Assembly (NCBI GenBank): GCA_002389055.1
Contig: DGNT01000168.1
Span: 1 to 22,744 of the forward strand
Direction: 5' to 3'
DNA from: Alcanivorax sp. UBA4485
Lineage (GTDB): Bacteria > Pseudomonadota > Gammaproteobacteria > Pseudomonadales > Alcanivoracaceae
DNA length: 22,744 nt
Of this stretch, positions 13,573 to 21,093 are shown piece by piece. Numbering within the stretch: position 1 is the first letter of the stretch; each line of letters begins with the position of its first letter. Under the pieces are notes generated by a model. That model made no database searches. It was not told the DNA's origin and worked only from the letters and a program-made list of their open reading frames with translations. The position numbers and the translations under genes were made by a program.

Positions 13573-14927
13573 TCCAGTTCCAGCTTCTTTAGCCGGTAAC
13601 GCAGCGAGCGGAAGGTCATGCCCAGCTTCTTGGCGGCGGCGGTGCGGTTCCAATGGGTGGTGTCCAGCGCCCGCAGAATTTCCTGCTTTTCGATTTCCTG
13701 CAGGTAATCTTCCAGCGGCAATTGCGGGTGGCGTCCGCCGCCGTTGCCGGCGGCCGGTTGCGGGCCGTCGTCGCTGGGCAGATGCAGGTGCTCCGGCTCG
13801 ATCATTTCGCCGTCGCAGAGGGTGAGGGCGCGTTCCAGGGTGTTTTCCAGTTCACGCACGTTACCCGGAAAGCGGTAACCGGCCAGGGCGGACATGGCCC
13901 GCTCACTGACCGCCGGCGGCCGGGTTTCCCAGGCCTCGCCGAGCCGCTGCAGGATGTGCTCCACCAGCACTGGAATGTCCTCGTGGCGTTCGCGCAGCGG
14001 CGGCACATGCGCTTCGATCACGTTGAGCCGGTAGTAAAGGTCCTGGCGGAAGCGGCCGACGCTCATTTCCTCGCCCAGGTCCCGATGGGTGGCGCAGAGG
14101 ATGCGCAGGTTCACCGGGAACTCCTTGGATTCGCCCACCGGCCGCACGGTCTTTTCCTGAATCGCGCGCAGCAATTTCACTTGCATGTGCAGCGGCAGGT
14201 CCGCCACTTCGTCCAGGAACAGGGTGCCGCCGTCCGCTTCGCGGAACAGGCCTTTGCGGTCTTCCACGGCGCCGGTGAAGCTGCCCTTGCGGTGGCCGAA
14301 GAATTCGCTCTCCATCAATTCCGAGGGGATCGCGCCGCAGTTGACGGCGACAAAGGGTTTTTCACGGCGCGGCCCCAGGGCGTGGATCAAACGCGCCACG
14401 CGCTCCTTGCCGCTGCCGGATTCGCCGCTGATGTAGATCGGCGCCTGGCTGCGCGCCAGTTTGCGGATCTGTTGCTTGAGGCGCTGCATGGCCGGCCCCT
14501 GACCGATCAGGGTGTCTTCTTCCCCGCCGCCGTCGCCGGCTTTCTCGGCGCGGCTGATGCCCAGGCCGTCCTCGATCAGCTGGCGCAGGCGGTCCAGCGC
14601 CACCGGTTTGGCGATGAAGTCATAGGCGCCCAGCTTCATCGCTTCAGTGGCCACGTCCATATTGCCGTAGGCGGTGATCACCGCCACCGGCATGTCCGGG
14701 GCGGTCTGGGCGGCATGGCGCAGCAGGTCGAGGCCGGTGCCGTCGCCCAGGTTCATGTCGGTCAGGCAGAGATCGAAGCGGTCGCTGTCGAGCAGGCGCC
14801 GCGCGGCGCCGAGCGAGTCGGCCGCGGTGGCATCCAGTTTCATCCGCCCCAGGGTGATGACGAGCAGTTCGCGCAGATCCGCTTCGTCGTCAACAACCAG
14901 AACACGAGGAGTCTTATCGGTCATCAT
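13545..14927 (-). CDS. pilR: Sigma54-dependent response regulator PilR
   Basis: A 460-residue NtrC-type regulator. The receiver domain (1-120) has the acidic pocket VVDDE, phospho-acceptor Asp57, Thr85 and Lys107. The AAA+ domain has Walker A GESGSGKE (168-175), the sigma54-contacting loop GSFTGA (215-220) and Walker B GGTLFLDE (233-240). The C-terminal Fis-type helix-turn-helix is NRTAAAKKLGMTFRSLRYRLKKL (about 427-449). In Pseudomonas, PilR activates pilA transcription with RpoN in response to PilS. Its ATG (14927) shares a base with the pilS stop (TAATG), and a second ATG follows directly; the ribosome site is poor, so expression probably depends on coupling to pilS. pilA itself is not in this window. 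Confidence 0.96.
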   Translation of the reverse strand: MMTDKTPRVLVVDDEADLRELLVITLGRMKLDATAADSLGAARRLLDSDRFDLCLTDMNLGDGTGLDLLRHAAQTAPDMPVAVITAYGNMDVATEAMKLGAYDFIAKPVALDRLRQLIEDGLGISRAEKAGDGGGEEDTLIGQGPAMQRLKQQIRKLARSQAPIYISGESGSGKERVARLIHALGPRREKPFVAVNCGAIPSELMESEFFGHRKGSFTGAVEDRKGLFREADGGTLFLDEVADLPLHMQVKLLRAIQEKTVRPVGESKEFPVNLRILCATHRDLGEEMSVGRFRQDLYYRLNVIEAHVPPLRERHEDIPVLVEHILQRLGEAWETRPPAVSERAMSALAGYRFPGNVRELENTLERALTLCDGEMIEPEHLHLPSDDGPQPAAGNGGGRHPQLPLEDYLQEIEKQEILRALDTTHWNRTAAAKKLGMTFRSLRYRLKKLELDQDDAPDSE

Positions 14928-16483
14928 TATTGGAACTGTCGGTCCGGGTGGGCACAGGTTAGCACAAAGCGGGCGCCGGGTTGGGCGTCCTCATGGTCGA
15001 GGGTCGCCTGGTTGGCCTGGCACAGCTGCCGGCACACATAGAGGCCCAGGCCGTTACCGCCGTCGCTGGTGGTATAGAAAGGTTCAAACAGGTGGGCGGC
15101 GGCCTCCGTGGGGATGCCGTCGCCGTTATCGGCCACCGATATCCACGGTAATCGGGTTTGCGGATGATGCCCGTAGGCCACCGTTACCCGGCAATGGTCA
15201 CCGCCATGGTCGAAGGCGTTGCCGATCAGGTTGTCCACCACCTGTATCAACTGGCTGCGGTCGAAGCGCACTTCCAGCACGTCGTCGCGGTGCTGCACGC
15301 GTAACCGCTCGCGGGGGATGCCCCGCTGGTGCCAGCCGGCGGCGATGTCTTCCAGTACCGGCGCCACATCGAAGCGCGCCGCCTGGCTGCGCGGCCGCCG
15401 GGAAAGATCCAGCACGTCGGAAATAATGCCGTTCACCCGTTTCACATGGTTGCGGATAATGCCCAGCAGGTGGCTGTCTTCCGGTTTCTCCATGTCCTCG
15501 TCCAGCAGCTCGGTGGCGTGGCTGATGGCGCTTAGCGGGTTGCGGATCTCATGGGCCAGGGTCGCCGACAGCCGGCCCAGGGACGCCAGATTCATTTGCT
15601 GGGCTTCCTGGGCCACGCGTGCGGTGTCTTCCAGGAACACCAGGGTGAGATCCTCATGGCCGGTATCCAGATCGGCGAAACGGGCGCTCACCTGCGGCGA
15701 CTGGCGCGATACCCGCAGCGGGCTCTGCGCCATATGCGGTGCCTGCCGCCAATGCTGGTGTCGCTCCACCAACGCCGCCGGGAGATGCTGGCCGACCATC
15801 GGGGAAGCGAAAAAACCGTCCGCGGAAGGGTTGGACTGCAGTATCCGGTGCTCGTTGTTGAACACCATCACGCCGGTACGCATGCGTGCCACGATCTGCC
15901 GGTTGAGTGCTTCCAGGCGCTCGATGGCGACGCGCTGGCTGGCGGCGATGGACTCGCTGCGCTCCAGTCGGTCGGCGATTTGCTGGATGATCAGCGACAC
16001 CATGAAGAAGGCGATCCCCAGCAGGCCCGCTTCGGTGAGCTGGAACGGGTCCTGATCGCCGGTCTGGGTGGCGAAATAGAACTGTTCGAACATCACCGTC
16101 AGGGTGGCCAGGGCGGCGATTAAAAAGCCCATCCGGCCGCGCAGCAGGATATTGCCGGCGGCCACGTTGACCAGCAGCAACACCGCCAGGCCACCCTCCA
16201 GGCCGCCGTTGGCGTGCACCACCAGGCCCAGCACCAGCACATCAATGACCAGCGCCAGCGGTTGAGTGAAACCGGGTTTGCGCAGCCGCTCGCTGTAATC
16301 CATCGCCGAGGACACCAGCGTTAGCAACAGATAGCCGGACACCGTGGCCTCGAACAGGGCCGGCATGTACTGGCCGATCAGCCGTTGCTCACTGACATAG
16401 AACAACGTCAGCAGCACCGTGGCGATGGTGATGCGGTAAAGGTTGTAGATGCGGCTGGGTGTCCAGCTCTGGCTAGGGCTCAT
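14927..16483 (-). CDS. pilS: Membrane sensor histidine kinase PilS
   Basis: A 518-residue sensor kinase. Six hydrophobic segments occupy about residues 15-175. A PAS-like region follows (ARMRTGVMVFNNEHRILQSNPSA, about 200-220). The H-box LAHEIRNPLSAI carries phospho-acceptor His311. The ATP-binding domain shows the N-box DNLIGNAFDHGG (from 417), ADNGDGIP (451-458) and GGNGLGL (475-481). PilS controls PilR phosphorylation and, in P. aeruginosa, senses the major pilin inside the inner membrane. ATG 16483 is the start used because residues from there (MSPSQSWTPSRIYNLYRI) read as a normal PilS N-terminus. A longer frame reaching 16648 would only translate the overlapping upstream gene out of frame. 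It overlaps that gene by 11 bases and pilR by 1 base. Confidence 0.95.
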   Translation of the reverse strand: MSPSQSWTPSRIYNLYRITIATVLLTLFYVSEQRLIGQYMPALFEATVSGYLLLTLVSSAMDYSERLRKPGFTQPLALVIDVLVLGLVVHANGGLEGGLAVLLLVNVAAGNILLRGRMGFLIAALATLTVMFEQFYFATQTGDQDPFQLTEAGLLGIAFFMVSLIIQQIADRLERSESIAASQRVAIERLEALNRQIVARMRTGVMVFNNEHRILQSNPSADGFFASPMVGQHLPAALVERHQHWRQAPHMAQSPLRVSRQSPQVSARFADLDTGHEDLTLVFLEDTARVAQEAQQMNLASLGRLSATLAHEIRNPLSAISHATELLDEDMEKPEDSHLLGIIRNHVKRVNGIISDVLDLSRRPRSQAARFDVAPVLEDIAAGWHQRGIPRERLRVQHRDDVLEVRFDRSQLIQVVDNLIGNAFDHGGDHCRVTVAYGHHPQTRLPWISVADNGDGIPTEAAAHLFEPFYTTSDGGNGLGLYVCRQLCQANQATLDHEDAQPGARFVLTCAHPDRQFQ

Positions 16484-16721
16484 GGTGCTCCAGGTACTGG
16501 CGCTGATGGTCCTGGCTGCAGAACGCCATGTTGTTGTGTTGGAACGCTTCGTTTTCCGGCACATGCACGCCGCATTGCCGGCACTTGACCATTTTCTGGC
16601 TGAGCGTGGCCTGGCCGTCGGCCTGATTGGCGCGCCGACGGCGTTCACCGAGCAGGCCTTTCACGACCCGCCACACCAGATAAATCAGAGCCGCTATGAT
16701 GAGCAGCCGTATCAGCCCCAT
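16473..16721 (-). CDS. PP0621-family small membrane protein with zinc ribbon
   Basis: An 82-residue protein with one transmembrane helix at the N-terminus (LIRLLIIAALIYLVWRVV, 3-20). A basic stretch GERRRR marks the cytoplasmic side. The C-terminal domain has Cys47-x2-Cys50-x17-Cys68-x3-His72, a likely zinc ribbon. The motif KCRQCGVHVPENEAF is what I recognise of the uncharacterised PP0621 family. ATG 16721 was chosen for its strong ribosome site (GGGGAG, 6 bases upstream); a 16-residue N-terminal extension is possible but lacks support. The stop lies 11 bases inside pilS, so the two are probably co-translated and the operon order is this gene, pilS, pilR. Function unknown. Confidence 0.85.
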   Translation of the reverse strand: MGLIRLLIIAALIYLVWRVVKGLLGERRRRANQADGQATLSQKMVKCRQCGVHVPENEAFQHNNMAFCSQDHQRQYLEHHEP

Positions 16722-16764
16722 AAGGATCTCCCCGACGCCTGTGCAAGGGCAGGCGGCTACAGAG

Positions 16765-16770
16765 TACAAT
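16765..16770 (+). promoter_or_regulatory. Possible -10 element before nadE
   Basis: TACAAT matches 5 of 6 bases of the sigma70 -10 consensus and lies 29 bases before the nadE ATG, in the 78-base gap between the divergent PP0621-like and nadE genes. No clear -35 is visible at the right spacing. Confidence 0.4.
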
Positions 16771-16799
16771 CAGCGCTCCATGGAGAAAAGGCTGGTGAT

Positions 16800-18425
16800 A
16801 TGCGAGTAGTGATGGCCCAGCGCAACCCGCTGGTCGGGGATATCGAGGGCAACGCCGATGCGGTGGTGACCGCCGCCCGCGAGGCGCGCAATTTGCTGGG
16901 CGCCGAGCTGGTGGTGTTCCCCGAACTGGTGCTCACCGGCTACCCGCCGGAGGATCTGCTGCTGCGTCCCAGCTTGAACAGCCGCGTCGATGACGCCTTG
17001 GCGCACATCGGCGAACGTATCGAGGTGCCGGTGGTGCTGGGCTACCCGGCGGTGCGCAACGGCGTGCGCCGGAATGCCGCCGGCGTGCTGTTCCCGGGAG
17101 ACAGCCGCCCCCGCCATGAATACTTCAAACAGTGCCTGCCCAATTACCGGGTTTTCGATGAAAAGCGTTACTTTCAGCCCGGTGACCAGAGCTGTGTGTT
17201 TGAGCTCGGCAAGGAGCGCCTGGCCATCACCCTTTGCGAGGACATCTGGTTCGAGGGCCCGGCGGCCCAGGCCGCCCGGGACGGCGCCACCTGCATTGTG
17301 AACCTGAACGCGTCGCCGTTCCGCGCCGGCAAGCCCGGTGAGCGCCGCGATCAGGTCTGCGCCCGCGCCCGGGAAACCGGTCTGCCGGTGCTTTACTGCA
17401 ACCTGGTCGGTGGTCAGGACGAACTGGTCTTTGACGGCGCGTCCTTCGTGGTGGATGGCGAGGCCGGCGTGTGCGTACAGGGCGCCAGCTTTGAGGAGGC
17501 CCTGGTGCCGGTGGACCTGGGGCGCGAAGGCGGCGCGTTGAAAGTGCGCGGCGAACTGCTGCCGGTGCCGGAAGACGAAGAGAGTCTGTACCGGGCCCTG
17601 GTGCTGGCCACCCGTGATTACGTCAACAAGAACGGTTTCAAGGGCGCGCTGCTGGGCTTGTCCGGGGGCATCGACTCCGCGCTGACGCTGGCGGTGGCGG
17701 TGGACGCCCTCGGCCCCGACCGGGTCGAGGCGGTAATGATGCCGTTCCGTTATACCGCCGATATCAGTATCGAAGACGCGGAGCAGCAAGCCAAAGCCCT
17801 GCGGGTGCACTACCGGTCGCTGCCCATTGAGCCGGCCTTCAACGGCTTTATGTCGATTCTTGAGGACGCGTTCGCCGACAGCCAGCCGGACACCACCGAA
17901 GAGAATCTGCAGGCGCGCTGCCGCGGTGTGTTGCTGATGGCGCTGTCCAACAAGAACGGGTCGGTGGTGCTGACCACCGGCAATAAGAGTGAAATGGCGG
18001 TGGGCTACGCCACGCTCTACGGCGACATGGCCGGGGGGTTCTCGGTGCTCAAGGACGTGTTCAAGACCTGGGTGTACCGGGTGGCGCGCTGGCGCAACCA
18101 GAAAGCGGGCAGCGAGATCATCCCCGAGCGGGTGATTACTCGGCCGCCGTCGGCGGAGCTGGCGCCGGACCAGGTGGATTCGGATTCACTGCCCGGTTAC
18201 GACGAGCTGGATGCGATTCTGGAACGCTACGTGGAGCAGGACATGAGTGCCGAGGCGGTGATCCGCGACGGCTTTGACCGCGAGACCGTGTACCGGGTGG
18301 TAAAGCTTACCGACCGCAATGAGTACAAGCGCCGTCAGGCGGCGGTGGGCCCCAGGGTCAGCCGCCGCGCTTTCGGCAAGGACCGGCGCTACCCGATCAC
18401 CAATGGCTGGCGACCGGGGGACTAA
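16800..18425 (+). CDS. nadE: Glutamine-dependent NAD+ synthetase
   Basis: A 541-residue cytoplasmic enzyme that converts nicotinic acid adenine dinucleotide to NAD+ using ammonia released from glutamine. The N-terminal nitrilase-type glutaminase domain carries the triad Glu42 (FPELVLTGYPPEDLL), Lys110 (YFKQCLPNYRVF) and Cys146 (ITLCEDIWFEGP). The C-terminal synthetase has the pyrophosphate loop SGGIDS (288-293) and TTGNKSEMAVGYATLYGDMAGG. The length fits the two-domain type. ATG 16800 was chosen because AAGG lies 8 bases upstream and MRVVMAQRNPLVGDIEGN is the usual N-terminus; the open frame continues upstream but only into pilS/PP0621 territory. It converges with bamD, 6 bases apart. nadE is not at this place in P. 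aeruginosa. Confidence 0.96.
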   Translation: MRVVMAQRNPLVGDIEGNADAVVTAAREARNLLGAELVVFPELVLTGYPPEDLLLRPSLNSRVDDALAHIGERIEVPVVLGYPAVRNGVRRNAAGVLFPGDSRPRHEYFKQCLPNYRVFDEKRYFQPGDQSCVFELGKERLAITLCEDIWFEGPAAQAARDGATCIVNLNASPFRAGKPGERRDQVCARARETGLPVLYCNLVGGQDELVFDGASFVVDGEAGVCVQGASFEEALVPVDLGREGGALKVRGELLPVPEDEESLYRALVLATRDYVNKNGFKGALLGLSGGIDSALTLAVAVDALGPDRVEAVMMPFRYTADISIEDAEQQAKALRVHYRSLPIEPAFNGFMSILEDAFADSQPDTTEENLQARCRGVLLMALSNKNGSVVLTTGNKSEMAVGYATLYGDMAGGFSVLKDVFKTWVYRVARWRNQKAGSEIIPERVITRPPSAELAPDQVDSDSLPGYDELDAILERYVEQDMSAEAVIRDGFDRETVYRVVKLTDRNEYKRRQAAVGPRVSRRAFGKDRRYPITNGWRPGD

Positions 18426-18431
18426 GCGCGG

Positions 18432-19250
18432 TTACAGCAGGTCGAACGTCAGCAGGCTGAGAATGCCCTTGTTCTCGTTCGGCCACCAGGCCAGGTCCAC
18501 CTGGTTGTCGTCTTCCAGGTACTCACTGTCCGGCCAGTTGTCCGCTAACACGCGGCGGCTCTTATCCGCCAGGGCCGGACGGTCCAGCCGTTCATAGCCT
18601 TTCACCATGATCGCCAGGGCTTCCGGCACCATCGGCGTCTGTTGGTAGTGCTGGACCACATATTTAGCACGGCCAATGGCCGCGATGTAGGCGCCGCGCC
18701 GCGCATAATAGCGGGCCGCGTGCAGCTCATGACGGGCGAACTCGTTGCGGATGAACACCATGCGGGCGCGGGCGTCCTCGCTGTATTCGCTGTCCGGGAA
18801 GCGGGTCACCAGGCGTTCGAAATCCTCGAAGGCATCGCGCGCGGACGACAGGTCACGGGCGGACTTGTCGGTGTTCATCATGGAGTCGAAGAAGCCCCGT
18901 TCCATGTAGAAGTTGGCCAGGCCGCGCATATAGAGCGCGTAGTCCAGACGCGGGTGGGCCGGATAGCTGCGCATGAAACGCTGGGCGGCGACCACGGTTT
19001 GCGGGTAATCCTGAAGGCGGAACTGGGCGTAGATCAGCTCCAGTTGCGCCTGCTCCGCGTAGCGGCCATAGGGGAAGCGGGCCTCCAGCTCTTTGAGCCG
19101 GTCCACGGCGGTCACGTAGTTATTCGACTCCATGGACTCGCGGGCTTCGCGGTACTGTTCCGCTTCGGTGCGCTCCGGGGCCTCGTCGGGTTTGCTGGCG
19201 CAGGCGCCCAGCAGCGCGGCGATCAACAGGATCGAAAGCAATCGTGGCAT
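18432..19250 (-). CDS. bamD: Outer membrane protein assembly factor BamD
   Basis: A 272-residue lipoprotein of the BAM complex (ComL/YfiO family), which folds beta-barrel proteins into the outer membrane. The signal sequence MPRLLSILLIAALLGAC ends in a lipobox, with lipidation at Cys17. The mature part is helical with TPR repeats: EQYREARESMESNNYVTAVDRLKELEARFPYGRYAEQAQLEL, then YPQTVVAAQRFMRSYPAHPRLDYALYMRG, and FPDSEYSEDARARM. GAGGAT precedes the ATG at 19250. It is transcribed away from rluD, as in Pseudomonas. LspA, also in this window, would mature it. Confidence 0.96.
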   Translation of the reverse strand: MPRLLSILLIAALLGACASKPDEAPERTEAEQYREARESMESNNYVTAVDRLKELEARFPYGRYAEQAQLELIYAQFRLQDYPQTVVAAQRFMRSYPAHPRLDYALYMRGLANFYMERGFFDSMMNTDKSARDLSSARDAFEDFERLVTRFPDSEYSEDARARMVFIRNEFARHELHAARYYARRGAYIAAIGRAKYVVQHYQQTPMVPEALAIMVKGYERLDRPALADKSRRVLADNWPDSEYLEDDNQVDLAWWPNENKGILSLLTFDLL

Positions 19251-19271
19251 TTTATCCTCGGTGCGACAGGG

Positions 19272-19277
19272 TACAAT
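19272..19277 (+). promoter_or_regulatory. Possible -10 element for rluD in the bamD/rluD divergent gap
   Basis: TACAAT lies 30 bases before the rluD ATG. TTTATC (19251-19256) is a weak -35 candidate, but the 15-base spacer is short. On the other strand TAGAAT (19292-19287) could serve bamD, so the two promoters would face each other within 57 bases. Confidence 0.4.
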
Positions 19278-19307
19278 GGTGCGCCTATTCTACGCACAGG
19301 TCGGACC

Positions 19308-20279
19308 ATGGGACATCTTGGCGGTGAGAAAATTCAGCGCACTGAGCAGGTTGATGCGCAATACGCCGGTATCCGGCTGGACCAGGCGGCCGCCGAATTG
19401 TTCGACGGCTTCTCCCGGTCGCGCCTGCAGAACTGGATCAAAGAAGGCGTGCTGACGGTGGACGGCCGCGCCGCGCGGCCCAAGGACAAGCTGCTCGGCG
19501 GCGAGGCGCTCACCCTGGCGGTGGAACTGGCGCCGGAGATCGACGACCAGCCGGAAGCCATTGAATTGCCGGTGATTTATCAGGATCAGGACCTGATCGT
19601 GATCAACAAGCCCGCCGGCCTGGTGGTGCATCCGGCCGCCGGCCACGCCGATGGCACCCTGCTCAACGGCCTGCTGCACCTGGACGATCGCCTGTCCAGC
19701 CTGCCCCGGGCCGGCATCGTCCATCGCCTGGACCGGGACACCACCGGCCTGATGGTCGTTGCCCGTTCCGTGGAGGCGCACACCGGCCTGGTGACGCAGC
19801 TGCAGGACAAGAGCCTGTACCGGGAGTACCAGGCCATCGCCATGGGCGTGATGACCGGCGGCGGCACCATCAAGGAGCCCATGGGCCGTCATCCGGTGGA
19901 CCGCAAGCGCCAGGCGGTGGTCGCCCACGGCGGCAAGCCGGCGGTCACCCACTACCGGGTGCTGGACCGTTACCGGGCCCACACCCGCGTGCAGGTGCGC
20001 CTGGAAACAGGCCGCACCCACCAGATTCGCGTGCACCTGGCCCACCGCCGTTATCCGCTGGTGGGTGACCCGCTTTACGGCGGCCGTCTCAAGCAGCCCG
20101 CCGGCGCCACCGAGGCGCTGCGCGAAGCCCTGCACGGGTTCCGCCGCCAGGCCCTGCACGCCTTCAAGCTCGGGCTGGTGCATCCGGCCAGCGGCGAGTA
20201 CATGGAATTCGAGGCCCCCCTGCCTGACGACTTCCAGACACTGGTTCAGGTCCTGGAGGCGGACCGGGAGGCGCAATGA
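19308..20279 (+). CDS. rluD: 23S rRNA pseudouridine synthase RluD
   Basis: A 323-residue enzyme that makes pseudouridines in helix 69 of 23S rRNA (U1911, U1915, U1917 in E. coli). An S4 RNA-binding domain (about 20-80) includes RLDQAAAELFDGFSRSRLQNWIKEG. The catalytic RluA-type domain has GIVHRLDRDTTGLMVVA, with Asp142 of HRLD as the catalytic residue, plus ETGRTHQIRVHLAHRRYPLVGDPLYGG. The length is close to the 326-residue E. coli protein. ATG 19308 was chosen because AGG lies 7 bases upstream; the longer frame runs backward through bamD. The end overlaps pgeF as ATGA. rluD-pgeF-clpB is a common order. Confidence 0.95.
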   Translation: MGHLGGEKIQRTEQVDAQYAGIRLDQAAAELFDGFSRSRLQNWIKEGVLTVDGRAARPKDKLLGGEALTLAVELAPEIDDQPEAIELPVIYQDQDLIVINKPAGLVVHPAAGHADGTLLNGLLHLDDRLSSLPRAGIVHRLDRDTTGLMVVARSVEAHTGLVTQLQDKSLYREYQAIAMGVMTGGGTIKEPMGRHPVDRKRQAVVAHGGKPAVTHYRVLDRYRAHTRVQVRLETGRTHQIRVHLAHRRYPLVGDPLYGGRLKQPAGATEALREALHGFRRQALHAFKLGLVHPASGEYMEFEAPLPDDFQTLVQVLEADREAQ

Positions 20280-21025
20280 CCCTGCCCGACATCAGCCAGT
20301 GGCTGCGGCCCGATTGGCGTCCGCATTCCCGGGTACGCGCCCTGGTGACCACCCGTCTGGGGCGTCATTCGCCGCCCCCGTGGCACGGTTTCAACCTGGG
20401 CATGAACTGCGGTGATGACGCGGCGCGGGTGGAGCAGGCCCGTCGGCACGTCCACAAGATGCTGGCGGTGGACCACCCACCGGCCTGGCTGGAGCAGGTC
20501 CACGGCGACCGCATTATCCAGGCCGGTGACGCCGATACGCGCGCCGACGGCGTCTGGACCGGCGAACCGGGCTGGCCCTGCGTGGTGCTCACCGCGGATT
20601 GCCTGCCGGTACTGCTGGCGCGCCAGGACGGCAGCGCGGTGGCCGCAGTACATGCTGGCTGGCGCGGCCTGCACGGCGGCATCCTGGGCCGGGCGGTGGA
20701 AACCCTGGCGCCCCGGGGCGAGCCGCTGTCCGCCTGGCTGGGGCCGGCGATTTCCGCGCGCGCCTACCAGGTCGGTGAGGACGTGCACCGGGCCTTTCTG
20801 TCCCTGGGCCCGGAATATCAGGCCGCCTTCAGTCGGGACAGCCAGCCCAAGCACTGGCGCTTTTCCCTGGCCCACGCCGCCACCCTGGCGCTGAACGCCG
20901 CCGGCGTATTCGACGTGGCGGGGGGCGATCACTGCACCGCCAGTGATCCGGTTCATTTCTATTCGTTCCGCGCCGAGGGCCAGACCGGCCGCTTCGCCAC
21001 TCTGGTGTGGCTGACCCCCTCTTGA
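20276..21025 (+). CDS. pgeF: Peptidoglycan editing factor PgeF (YfiH, multicopper polyphenol oxidoreductase fold)
   Basis: A 249-residue cytoplasmic protein of the YfiH/DUF152 family. The three zinc/active-site residues are visible: His76 (EQVHGDRI), Cys109 (LTADCLPVLLA) and His126 (AVHAGWRGLHGG). YfiH of E. coli removes peptidoglycan precursors with a wrong first residue; relatives also act on purine nucleosides, so the substrate here is not certain. ATG 20276 overlaps the rluD stop, giving coupled translation. The stop codon TGA (21023-21025) lies inside the -35 element of the clpB heat-shock promoter. Confidence 0.94.
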   Translation: MTLPDISQWLRPDWRPHSRVRALVTTRLGRHSPPPWHGFNLGMNCGDDAARVEQARRHVHKMLAVDHPPAWLEQVHGDRIIQAGDADTRADGVWTGEPGWPCVVLTADCLPVLLARQDGSAVAAVHAGWRGLHGGILGRAVETLAPRGEPLSAWLGPAISARAYQVGEDVHRAFLSLGPEYQAAFSRDSQPKHWRFSLAHAATLALNAAGVFDVAGGDHCTASDPVHFYSFRAEGQTGRFATLVWLTPS

Positions 21026-21049
21026 ATCCCTTCACGCTAGCCCGCATTT
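21021..21049 (+). promoter_or_regulatory. Sigma32 (heat-shock) promoter of clpB
   Basis: CTTGAA (21021-21026) is the sigma32 -35 core. After 15 bases, CCGCATTT (21042-21049) matches CCCCATTT at 7 of 8 positions. Spacing fits the E. coli consensus. It lies 44 bases before the clpB ATG, and clpB is a classical sigma32 gene. The -35 overlaps the pgeF stop codon. Confidence 0.75.
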
Positions 21050-21093
21050 AAAGCTCAGTTTTTAAACAACCGATGACGTGTCGGGAGCGAAAC

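Noticed and set aside
14268..14285. PilR sigma54 loop reads GSFTGA instead of GAFTGA
   Set aside because: Ser at the second position is a frequent natural variant in PilR-type activators and all other catalytic motifs are intact.
16484..16648. N-terminal extension of pilS by 55 residues
   Set aside because: The extension is the PP0621-like gene read in another frame; the Cys, Arg, Ser-rich product has no resemblance to a PilS N-terminus.
18426..18431. Possible terminator between convergent nadE and bamD
   Set aside because: Only 6 bases separate the stops and no hairpin with a T-run was seen around them.
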